From positions 62,001-126,000 of the forward strand of contig JAGAJB010000012.1 of the NCBI GenBank assembly GCA_017626295.1: a DNA stretch of 64,000 bases, in the 5' to 3' direction. Below the pieces are notes generated by a model. That model did not search any database. It was not told the DNA's origin and was given only the letters and a program-made list of their open reading frames with translations. Numbering within the stretch: position 1 is the stretch's first letter; each line of letters begins with the position of its first letter. The position numbers and the translations under genes are program-made. The DNA is from Clostridia bacterium (GTDB lineage: Bacteria; Bacillota; Clostridia; Oscillospirales; Acutalibacteraceae). Shown in pieces: positions 53,915-62,156 of this stretch.

Positions 53915-55432
53915 TCAGAATAAACCACCGATTATCTGGGGAAGAAGTTTTCCGATATAAGTGAAGATAAGTCCGAAGATTTCTGTGAAGAAGTTAGCAA
54001 CTGTACCGTCAAGAGAACCGATGAAGTCTGTGGGAAGTTTTGCATCCTCAATATCACCGTCTTTAACAGTTTTCTTTATAGCGTATTCGTCAACCATTGT
54101 AACTTTCTGAGTATCGTCGTTAACAACGTATGCTCTGTATACAAGGTAGTCACCGTCAACTTCAACGTTAGCGAAGCAACCGCCGGCATTGGGGTTTGTT
54201 TCTACACCGTTTTCATTCTTTTCGGATCTTGTTGTGAAGTAAACATCTGCGCAATCCATAATAGGATCAATGGGATTTTCATTTACGCCGTATCTCTTTG
54301 TACCTGCTGTTGAGGGAAGAATGTAAACAGCGCCGTCGGGGTTAACAGCAAATGTTGTATCAACACCGTTGTGTTTTTCTGTTACGTAAACTGTATCTTC
54401 GCAAACTGCGTCGCCTGCTACCTGCCATGTTCTCATATACATATGGTCGTGGCCGGAAAGAACCATATCAACGCCTGTTTCGTCAACAATTTCGATAATA
54501 GTTTCTCTCATAGCAAGAGTATCGGGTTTGTTGATATTCTTACCTGCAGAATATGCTGCTCTGTGGAGAAGAAGAACTTTCCACTGTGCATCAGAACTTG
54601 TAATATCGTTATAAATCCAGTTTCTCTGTGCTTCTGTCATGGGGTACATATCGTTTGAGTTGAGAACTGTGAAATGAGCATTACCGTAGTCATATGAATA
54701 ATATGTACCGTTAATGCCGTTTGTTGTGCCTTCACCGGGAAGAAGGTTAAATACTGTATCAAACCAACCAACATTAAGTTTATTGGTGATGTTACCTTCG
54801 TGGTTACCTGCAACGGGAACAAGTGTAAGGTTTGTGTTAGCCTTTTCAAATGCCTGACCGTACCAGTTCCACTCGTCGTTTGTGCAGTCATTAACAAAGT
54901 CACCGAGGTTGATAACAAATTCAGCATCTTTATCTTTCTTCATTGCTGCATCCATAACAAGTGCTGCCTGCTGGAAGTTTTCGAGGCTGCTTGCCTGAAC
55001 GTCTGCAATAGCGATGAATGAGAAACTGTCGTCACCGTCGTCAGTAACGAATTTACCTACCTTGCTCCAGATGTCTCTGTCAGCACTACCTACACGGTAA
55101 CGGTATTCTGTACCTTTTTCAAGACCTGTAGCAACAACCTTGTGGCAGAAATAATCTTCCCACTCGGAAACTGTACCGTCAAACTGAATAGCATTATCAA
55201 AGCCTGATGCTTTATAATCTGATACGGGAACTATCTGAATTGCAGTATCGCACTTTTTCTCTGTAAACCAAGTGAAACCGCGCTGAGTCTGTGAATCACC
55301 GTACATTGTGCAGTTGATACGAATTGCGTCGAAACCTGTGTCGCCCTCTGCAGAACCGCTGATACCAATGCAACTGAAAAGCATAATAACTGCGATTAAA
55401 ACTGCAAGAGTTCTTTTTGCTGTCATCTTCAT
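53915..55432 (-). CDS. Secreted purple-acid-phosphatase-like metallophosphoesterase
   Basis: A 505-aa exported protein: signal peptide (RTLAVLIAVIMLFSCIGI), an FN3-like N-domain typical of purple acid phosphatases (RINCTMYGDSQTQRGFTW; GTEYRYRVG), and the metal core IAIADVQA (D-x-Q form), VINLGDFVND, VAGNHEG, LLLHRAAYS and LSGHDHMYMR. The C-terminus ends in a hydrophobic stretch (ANFFTEIFGLIFTYIGKLL). GGAGG before ATG at 55432. Likely frees phosphate outside the cell. Not linked to a nearby operon. Confidence 0.9.
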   Translation of the reverse strand: MKMTAKRTLAVLIAVIMLFSCIGISGSAEGDTGFDAIRINCTMYGDSQTQRGFTWFTEKKCDTAIQIVPVSDYKASGFDNAIQFDGTVSEWEDYFCHKVVATGLEKGTEYRYRVGSADRDIWSKVGKFVTDDGDDSFSFIAIADVQASSLENFQQAALVMDAAMKKDKDAEFVINLGDFVNDCTNDEWNWYGQAFEKANTNLTLVPVAGNHEGNITNKLNVGWFDTVFNLLPGEGTTNGINGTYYSYDYGNAHFTVLNSNDMYPMTEAQRNWIYNDITSSDAQWKVLLLHRAAYSAGKNINKPDTLAMRETIIEIVDETGVDMVLSGHDHMYMRTWQVAGDAVCEDTVYVTEKHNGVDTTFAVNPDGAVYILPSTAGTKRYGVNENPIDPIMDCADVYFTTRSEKNENGVETNPNAGGCFANVEVDGDYLVYRAYVVNDDTQKVTMVDEYAIKKTVKDGDIEDAKLPTDFIGSLDGTVANFFTEIFGLIFTYIGKLLPQIIGGLF

Positions 55433-55591
55433 AACTACCTCCGTAATTATTAAAATAGATTTTCCGGGAAGAGTTCATACTACTACCCATTTTTATTCTT
55501 TTTCATTATACACGCAAATTCCTCATATTTCAATAGCATTTTTAAATTTTACCAATTTAACTATTACAGAGTGTAAATTTTGTTGAAAACA

Positions 55592-55626
55592 TAAAAAACA
55601 GAAAGGACGGTTTTTGCCGTCCTTTC
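55592..55626 (-). terminator. Terminator of the GH38 gene
   Basis: Minus strand: GAAAGGACGG/CCGTCCTTTC stem, 6-nt loop, then TGTTTTTT. Confidence 0.9.
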
Positions 55627-55632
55627 AAAAAA

Positions 55633-58600
55633 TTATTTCATTTTAACTTTGTAGCACTTGATTTCGAAGGGATTGATTTCAAAGTTAAGTGCATTGCCGT
55701 CAGCAATATCAACCGCAACATCATTTCTTTCAAGAAGGTCGCATTCGTAAACCGCTTCAATATCTGCAAAAAGTTTTGCAGAAACTTTGGTACGGCTGCC
55801 TGCTTTTTCTACGAAACGAACGATGTAAGCATCTTCATCCTCGCATTTTTTAACTGCTTCAAGAGTAACGTTCTTGCCGTCAACACTGATGAATGATGCA
55901 GTATCTGCACCGCTTGCGCTACCGCTGATTTCAACGGGAACTGCGGGGTTGTTGATTTCAAGACCTCTTACGAGAGTTTCAGCCTGTTTCCAGTTACCTG
56001 CGTGAGGATAAATTGAATATGTGAAGTAGTGGTCGCCACGATCTGATTTGGGGTCGGGGTTCATAGGAGCCTTGAGAAGAGTGATTATCATTCTCTGTTT
56101 GTCAACCTCATAACCGTATTTACAGTCGTTAAGGATTGATACACCGTAGTTAACTTCACTCATATCAATGAAGTTATGAGCAGAAACCTCAAACTTAGCC
56201 TTGTCATAAGGATTATGACGGTAGTTTGAACTTTCGATAGTTGCATAAGCAATATCACGGGTGAACTTCTGAGCCTTAACATCAACATCGAAGCCGACTT
56301 TAAGAAGTTTTTCCTGTTCATTCCAGTTGATGAATGTATCAAAGTCAACTCTGTCAAGTTCATTGTAGATAATGATATTCTGCTTAACGAGTGACTTGTT
56401 GATAACTTTTTCAATTGAAACAACTGTGAATACATCGCCTGTTGCAATGCCTGTTACCTTACCGGGTTCTGTATCGAACTGACGGTCAACGTAAGAAGCA
56501 ACAATGTCCCAGGCGTCATATTTACCGGGAAGGTCTTCGTAAAGTCTGAATACGTTACCTTTACCTGAAAGAACTTCTCTGTTGTTCTTCTTATCGAAGA
56601 TAGAAACGAGTTCTGCACTTTCATCAAGAACAAGTCTGAAGTTGTCGTTTTCAACAGTGTTGCCAAAAGCACCTACTGCTGTTGCTTCGCTTACTGCGGC
56701 ATCCTTTGTATAATAAATCTTATAACCTACTGCGGGGATGTCCTTAGCAACGAATACGAGTACCTTTGTACCGTCAAGTTTTGTATAAACCTGAGTAGCA
56801 ACTTTGTTACCGTCTGCATCGTAAATTTCAACATCCTTGTAGGGAAGTTCAACTTTCTGTGTTGCAGCAGTACCGAGAGAGTTGAAGAGTGCAAAAGGTT
56901 TGCCGTATTTTGGGGCTCCGTTAACGTTACCTGCAATAACGTTAAGTGCTTCGTCACGAACGCTTTCACCGATAGCAATAATATCATCGTAAATAGCGCA
57001 AAGGTCGCCGAATACTTCCGTGATGTGAGAACCGGGAAGTGAATCGTGGAACTGGTTAGTAAGAATAGCCTGCCAACCTTCGTTGAGTTTTTCAAGAGGA
57101 TACTTATAACCGTATCTCATGGCGATACTTGCGAACATTTCTGCCTGACGGTAGAGGTTTTCCGAGTATCTGTTGAGTTTCTTGAGAAGAGCCTTTGTTG
57201 TATGAACACCGCGGTGCTCTTCAAGGTAAAGTTCATCTTTCCAAGTGGGGATATTATCCTCAGTTGCTTTTGCTTTCATACGTGCAAGAGAATCTTCAAT
57301 CTTGCTTGTCTGAGTTTTTGGAAGACCGGGGAAGTTTTTATAACGTTTAACATACTCAAGCATTTCGGTGTCAACACCGCCGCCGCCGTCACCCCAGCCG
57401 TAGCAGTACATAGATTCGCCGATAGTTTCTTTATCGGTGTACTTTTTCCAGTTAACTTTAAGGGAGTCTGCCTCAACAGTACCGATAAAGTGTGTGGGGG
57501 GAACAATGGAGAATACCTTTGAGCCGTCGGGACCTTCCCACCAGAAAGTATTATACTGCCAGGGGTTAGTGTCATTCCAGATACCCATTTTATGAGTTAC
57601 GAAATATTCAACGCCTGCTTTTTTAAGAATCTGAGGCATTGCGTAACCGTTACCGAAAACGTCGGGAACCCAACAAGTTTTGGGTGTGATACCGAATGTC
57701 TTTTCAGCAAAACGAACACCGTGGAGAAGTTGACGTACAAAAGATTCACCGGAAACAAGGTTACAGTCGGGTTCAACCCACATTGCACCGATGTATTCCC
57801 ATCTGCCCTCTTTAATGCGTTCTTTAACCTGTTTGTAAAGAGCAGGGTATCTCTTTTCCATTTCAATATATGTAGGTGCAGTACTCTGAGAGAAAATGAA
57901 GTCATCATACTGCTCCATAAGACGAAGCATTGTAGCGTGAGTTCTGCCGAGTTTACGGATATACTCTTTATATGCCCACATAAATACAATATCAAGGTGG
58001 GAGTTACCTACAAGTGCAAGTGTACCCTCTGATTTGTATGAAGTGTTGTTATAAACTTTCTCTTTAAGAATCTTCTGAGCTTCGCGAAGACCTGCTTTGA
58101 ATTCTTCGCCGTCAAGGTCAAAGTTTACGTAAGTAAACGCCTCTTTAAGCGTTGCTCTGATAAGTTCCTGAAGTCCTGTATCGTGAACAGGCATAAAGAG
58201 TGCATTGAATACAGCCTTGAAATCCCAATAAATTTCTTCAATTTCGGGGTCAACAACGCCGATAAATGAGCAAGAAAGAGTTTTTACGGTTGACTCGTTT
58301 GAGTGCCATACATAATATGACTCAATGTCAACGTCGTAGTGCTCATCACCCTTAGCGCAGTCTGTAAGAAGAACAGAGTTTCTGAAGGGGTCAAGACCCT
58401 GATAAGGCTCACCGTTAAGAGTAAGAAGTGAGTCGCCGCCGAAGTATACGTTAAGAGTTACTTTTTTACCCTTGAAACGTTCGGGCATATCAAAGGAGTT
58501 TTTGAAGAAAGCACTCCAACCGTTGTTACCCCAACGGTCGCCAACGTTAAGTTCTTTCCATTCATCATAAAGGAATTCATAATCGTCAACACCTTTATAA

Positions 58601-58809
58601 ATGCATTCCTTCATTTTCCATGCAGGAATGGATTCAATATCGGTGTAAATTCTCTTTTTAAGGTTTTTGATTTTAAGCGCCGCAACATCGTCAAAAGAGA
58701 AAATACCTCTCTGTTTGCCTTTTGTGGCATCGCGCCAATCATCAACATGGGCATCCATAGCGTCAAGAGCCGCTACTGCATCCATATTTTTAATCTCAGC
58801 CAAAGCCAT
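55633..58809 (-). CDS. GH38 alpha-mannosidase
   Basis: A 1058-aa cytosolic glycosidase. After an N-terminal beta domain (GWSAFFKNSFDMPERFKGKK) the catalytic domain starts with GNSHLDIVFMW (metal ligands His271, Asp273) and has the nucleophile Asp383 in WVPDVFGN; middle helical and C-terminal beta domains follow (YDAWDIVASYVDR; NWKQAETLVRGL). Size and order fit bacterial/vacuolar-type class II alpha-mannosidases. No signal peptide, so it acts on imported mannosides. AAAGGA is only 2 nt from the ATG at 58809; the ATG at 58785 is possible. It is divergent from the GPH transporter. Confidence 0.93.
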   Translation of the reverse strand: MALAEIKNMDAVAALDAMDAHVDDWRDATKGKQRGIFSFDDVAALKIKNLKKRIYTDIESIPAWKMKECIYKGVDDYEFLYDEWKELNVGDRWGNNGWSAFFKNSFDMPERFKGKKVTLNVYFGGDSLLTLNGEPYQGLDPFRNSVLLTDCAKGDEHYDVDIESYYVWHSNESTVKTLSCSFIGVVDPEIEEIYWDFKAVFNALFMPVHDTGLQELIRATLKEAFTYVNFDLDGEEFKAGLREAQKILKEKVYNNTSYKSEGTLALVGNSHLDIVFMWAYKEYIRKLGRTHATMLRLMEQYDDFIFSQSTAPTYIEMEKRYPALYKQVKERIKEGRWEYIGAMWVEPDCNLVSGESFVRQLLHGVRFAEKTFGITPKTCWVPDVFGNGYAMPQILKKAGVEYFVTHKMGIWNDTNPWQYNTFWWEGPDGSKVFSIVPPTHFIGTVEADSLKVNWKKYTDKETIGESMYCYGWGDGGGGVDTEMLEYVKRYKNFPGLPKTQTSKIEDSLARMKAKATEDNIPTWKDELYLEEHRGVHTTKALLKKLNRYSENLYRQAEMFASIAMRYGYKYPLEKLNEGWQAILTNQFHDSLPGSHITEVFGDLCAIYDDIIAIGESVRDEALNVIAGNVNGAPKYGKPFALFNSLGTAATQKVELPYKDVEIYDADGNKVATQVYTKLDGTKVLVFVAKDIPAVGYKIYYTKDAAVSEATAVGAFGNTVENDNFRLVLDESAELVSIFDKKNNREVLSGKGNVFRLYEDLPGKYDAWDIVASYVDRQFDTEPGKVTGIATGDVFTVVSIEKVINKSLVKQNIIIYNELDRVDFDTFINWNEQEKLLKVGFDVDVKAQKFTRDIAYATIESSNYRHNPYDKAKFEVSAHNFIDMSEVNYGVSILNDCKYGYEVDKQRMIITLLKAPMNPDPKSDRGDHYFTYSIYPHAGNWKQAETLVRGLEINNPAVPVEISGSASGADTASFISVDGKNVTLEAVKKCEDEDAYIVRFVEKAGSRTKVSAKLFADIEAVYECDLLERNDVAVDIADGNALNFEINPFEIKCYKVKMK

Positions 58810-59022
58810 CGTCCTTTCTTAAACCAGAAATTAAAACAAGACATAACTTCCGATTTTATTTCTAAATAAGTATAGCACCATAAATTGTAAATGGCAAGTG
58901 GGAAATGGGAAAATTAGTTCCGTAACTCCTCACTCCTAACTCCTAATTAAAATTAACTATTGCTTTACCACACCGTAATACTGTATAATAAGTATAACTT
59001 CAGCAAGAAAAAGGTGAAAGGT

Positions 59023-60465
59023 ATGAAATACATTGATAAAAAAGAGCGACTGAACTTTTACGTCGGTCTTTCAGGTCAAAACATAGTTTACTCATTTATA
59101 GGTGCGGGATTTTTCACCTATTTTATGACGGATATTGCTCTGTTTCCTGCGGCGGTTGTATCTGTTTTACTAATTCTTATGAAGGTCTGGGACGGTATAA
59201 ACGACCCGCTTATCGGCTCCATTGTTGACAGACATTCCTTCAAAAACGGCGAAAAACTTCGCCCTCTTCTTCGCTATACTCCTCTCCCCGTCGGTATTTT
59301 TACAGTGCTTATTTTCCTTGTTTTTTCCACAAAAGAAGATTTGCTTTGGTTACGTATTGCATACTTCATAATTATGTACATAGGTTGGGATATAAGTTAC
59401 ACAATACAGGACGTAGCGATGTGGGGCATTACTGCATCCGTATCGCCCAACAGTGACGAGCGTGATAATTTTGTAAAATGGGCTCGTACGGTAGGCTCTT
59501 GCGTATATGGTGTTTTCAGCGCTCTCATACCTATGGCAATTGAAATGGTGGCAAATGCAACGAAAAGCAAAATGGCGGTTGTCACACTTGTTTTTGCAGT
59601 AATATTAGGTATGGGTGGGGCAATGATCAGTGCAAGAGCATATAAAGCACAGGAACGCGTTCTTGTTAAGCCCGAGAATCAGCAAAAATCAATTTTTGAA
59701 AGTTTTTCACTTCTTTTCAAAAACAAAATGCTAATGCTTGTAACCCTCTCTAACCTTTTCGGCGCATTGGGTTTCGGCGGTCAACTTACAGTTTACTTTT
59801 TCAAATACAAAGTTCCCACAGATTTCCTTGGTGCAGACAGTATCATAGGTGCTTTAGGACTTACCACTATTTACGGTGCAATTACATACGGACCTCAATT
59901 TATCGGTATGATATTCGCAGATAAAATCAAAAAACTTTTCAAAGGCTATGTAAACGCCCTTATATTTATGCAAGCGCTTAACATTGTAACAAGAGTAATC
60001 GCTTTTGCTATCGGTTTCGAGGGCATAAACCTTTGGATAGGTATGATTCTTATGGCAATCGGCTGTATTCCCATGGGCGCCGCAAGTATTGCGCAAACCT
60101 CCATATTCTGCGACAGTATCGATTATATGGAATGGAAAACAGGCAAACGTATGGAGGGTGTTACATTCTCAATGCAGACGTTCTTCACAAAAGTTTCAAG
60201 CGGTATCACCGCAGGTCTTGCAACACTTGCACTTTCAGCCTTAGGATATGTTGCGGTTGATGACTCCGCCGCAACGTTTATCGGTACACAGACTGCCGCA
60301 TTTGACACTTGGATATGGCCCTTATTTATGCTCACTCCTGCAATAGCAAGCCTTCTTTATATAATCCCCTTGCTCTTCATAAGATACACTCCCGAAAAGA
60401 GAGCACAGGTTGAAAAAGAACTTGCCGAAAGACGAGCAACAATAAAAATGCAAAATGCAGAATGA
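59023..60465 (+). CDS. GPH-family (MFS) sugar symporter
   Basis: A 480-aa, 12-TM protein with WDGINDPLIGSIVDRH in the first loop, RPLLRY after it, and DYMEWKTGKRMEG near the C-terminus, all marks of the GPH family. Start at 59023 (AAGGTGAAAGG upstream). It is transcribed away from the GH38 mannosidase and lies upstream of a second GH38 gene, so manno-oligosaccharide or a related glycoside is the likely substrate (inference from context). Confidence 0.92.
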   Translation: MKYIDKKERLNFYVGLSGQNIVYSFIGAGFFTYFMTDIALFPAAVVSVLLILMKVWDGINDPLIGSIVDRHSFKNGEKLRPLLRYTPLPVGIFTVLIFLVFSTKEDLLWLRIAYFIIMYIGWDISYTIQDVAMWGITASVSPNSDERDNFVKWARTVGSCVYGVFSALIPMAIEMVANATKSKMAVVTLVFAVILGMGGAMISARAYKAQERVLVKPENQQKSIFESFSLLFKNKMLMLVTLSNLFGALGFGGQLTVYFFKYKVPTDFLGADSIIGALGLTTIYGAITYGPQFIGMIFADKIKKLFKGYVNALIFMQALNIVTRVIAFAIGFEGINLWIGMILMAIGCIPMGAASIAQTSIFCDSIDYMEWKTGKRMEGVTFSMQTFFTKVSSGITAGLATLALSALGYVAVDDSAATFIGTQTAAFDTWIWPLFMLTPAIASLLYIIPLLFIRYTPEKRAQVEKELAERRATIKMQNAE

Positions 60466-60519
60466 AAAATGCAAAATTTCGGGGCAAAGCCGATTTTAAC
60501 GCTTAATCTCTTCAAATGT

Positions 60520-60564
60520 AAAAATGAAACTGATTAGAAAAAACACCTAATCAGTTTCATTTTT
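60520..60564. terminator. Bidirectional terminator
   Basis: Perfect 18-bp stem AAAAATGAAACTGATTAG and its complement, 9-nt loop. It ends the transporter transcript and overlaps the stop codon of the convergent small gene. Confidence 0.92.
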
Positions 60565-60729
60565 CGTTTCATACAACGGATAAACTCTGTCGACCTCTCC
60601 ACCGCTTATATAGATATTCTCTGCTTCTATTTGACCTTCTTTGAGAATTTCTTTAAGTTTATCAATATCACTTTCCCGTAAAGCGGTTGTTATAACATTG
60701 AATAATCTGTAATACATTTGCTTATACAT
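60547..60729 (-). CDS. Small conserved-type protein of unknown function
   Basis: A 60-aa acidic helical protein (MYKQMYYRLFNVITTALRES; LKEILKEGQIEAENIYI). Start at 60729 is chosen for GAGGTGAG upstream. Similar short proteins occur beside ribbon-helix-helix genes in Clostridia, as here with the divergent gene at 60843. Function unknown. Confidence 0.6.
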   Translation of the reverse strand: MYKQMYYRLFNVITTALRESDIDKLKEILKEGQIEAENIYISGGEVDRVYPLYETKNETD

Positions 60730-60842
60730 AATCTCACCTCTGCTCAAAACACATTATATCACAGTTGTACATGTTTTGCAATACATTCGTAATGCATAAA
60801 ATATATAAAATAATATATATAATTATGGCTGAGGTGAAAATA

Positions 60843-61019
60843 ATGAAACAATTCAAAATCCCTTCTGTACCACCCACTACCAACAAATGTATCCGTTTTC
60901 CTAATGATGTTATCGAAGGTGTCGAAGAAGCAATAAAAGGCAAACAATGCACATTTACCGCTTTTGTTATTGAGGCTGTAAGGGTTGCACTTGATAACTT
61001 GAACGAAGGTAATAAATAA
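60843..61019 (+). CDS. Arc/ribbon-helix-helix-like small DNA-binding protein
   Basis: A 58-aa protein: short strand TNKCIRFPNDVIEGVEEAI followed by two helices (CTFTAFVIEAVRVALDN), the RHH pattern. ATG at 60843 with GAGGTG 7 nt upstream; the earlier in-frame start lacks an RBS. Divergent from the small helical protein, so they may form a regulated pair or a toxin/antitoxin-like unit, which I cannot confirm. Confidence 0.7.
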   Translation: MKQFKIPSVPPTTNKCIRFPNDVIEGVEEAIKGKQCTFTAFVIEAVRVALDNLNEGNK

Positions 61020-61148
61020 ACTTTTAACCGTCTGTTTTATGGCGGTTATTTTTTATATTCTGATTACATTTTTAAAAAATATGATTTACTTAACGAAATC
61101 ATTGTGGTAATATAGATATAATTATGTAATTTGGAAAGGATTTTCTAT

Positions 61149-62144
61149 ATGTTACTTGACAAAACACTTTATATCCCCGACTTGGGCGAAGTGGGTGCGG
61201 ACAGCGGTTTCCACCTTCTTCCCGCTACCGAGAACGGAAAATTCGTTGCAGGTAAAAACGGCGTTGAGTTCGTTGTTGCAACAGGCGACAACAAGGTTGA
61301 GTTCGTAAGTTTCGGTACTCACACACTTGCTTGCGTTAAATCTGCAATTGCGTACCCTGTTTATTATCCCGTATACCCCGTTAAAACAGAGTACCCCTTA
61401 AACGCAGTTCTTATGGACCTTGACGGTACAACCGTAAGAAGCGAAGAATTCTGGATCTGGATAATCGAAATGACCACCGCAAGTATGCTCGGCAACCCCA
61501 AATTCCAACTTGAAGAAGCGGATATTCCCTTTGTTTCGGGCCACTCTGTTTCCGAACATCTTCAGTATTGTATCGATAAATACTGCCCCGGCGAATCACT
61601 TGAAAAAGCAAGAAACTTCTATTTCGAACATACCCACAGAGAAATGGAAGAAATTATGGCAGGCAGAGGCAAAGACGGTGCTTTCACTCCCACAGAGGGC
61701 GTTAAAGATTTTCTTCTTGAGTTAAAAGATATGGGCATTAAAATAGGTCTTGTTACATCCGGACTTTATGAAAAAGCCTGGCCCGAAATCCTTTCTGCAT
61801 TCAAAACACTTGGTATGGGCGACCCCAAAGACTTCTACGATGCAATTATTTCTGCAGGTTTCCCCTTAAGAAAAGGCAGTGTAGGTACTCTCGGTGAACT
61901 CTCCCCCAAACCTCATCCCTGGCTTTACAGCGAAACTTCAATAGTTGGCTTAGGCGAGGCATTTGCTGACAGAAACCGTGTTATCGGTATTGAGGACAGC
62001 GGTGCAGGTGCTTGCTCAGTAAGACTTGCAGGTTACACAACCATCGGTATTGCAGGCGGTAACATTGAGTCAAGCGGTACAAAGGCAGTATGCACACACT
62101 TCTGTCAAAATTTTGAAGAAATAATGAAAATAATTAAAGGATAA
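61149..62144 (+). CDS. HAD-superfamily phosphatase/phosphomutase-like protein with N-terminal extension
   Basis: A 331-aa protein. The first ~85 residues (TLYIPDLGEVGADSGFHLLP) form an extra domain of unknown role. From there a HAD domain of the beta-phosphoglucomutase type: VLMDLDGTTVRSE (nucleophile Asp), VTSGLYEKAW (motif II), KPHPWLY (Lys) and GIEDSGAGACS (motif IV). ATG at 61149 with AAAGGA upstream. It is 12 nt before the second GH38 gene, so it probably dephosphorylates or isomerises a sugar phosphate from that pathway. Confidence 0.88.
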   Translation: MLLDKTLYIPDLGEVGADSGFHLLPATENGKFVAGKNGVEFVVATGDNKVEFVSFGTHTLACVKSAIAYPVYYPVYPVKTEYPLNAVLMDLDGTTVRSEEFWIWIIEMTTASMLGNPKFQLEEADIPFVSGHSVSEHLQYCIDKYCPGESLEKARNFYFEHTHREMEEIMAGRGKDGAFTPTEGVKDFLLELKDMGIKIGLVTSGLYEKAWPEILSAFKTLGMGDPKDFYDAIISAGFPLRKGSVGTLGELSPKPHPWLYSETSIVGLGEAFADRNRVIGIEDSGAGACSVRLAGYTTIGIAGGNIESSGTKAVCTHFCQNFEEIMKIIKG

Positions 62145-62156
62145 GGAGATATATTT

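Noticed and set aside
60440-60480. Short AAAATGCAAAATGCAGAATG-type run as a tandem repeat element
   Set aside because: Low-complexity and short; such runs are common in these genomes and show no clear structure here.
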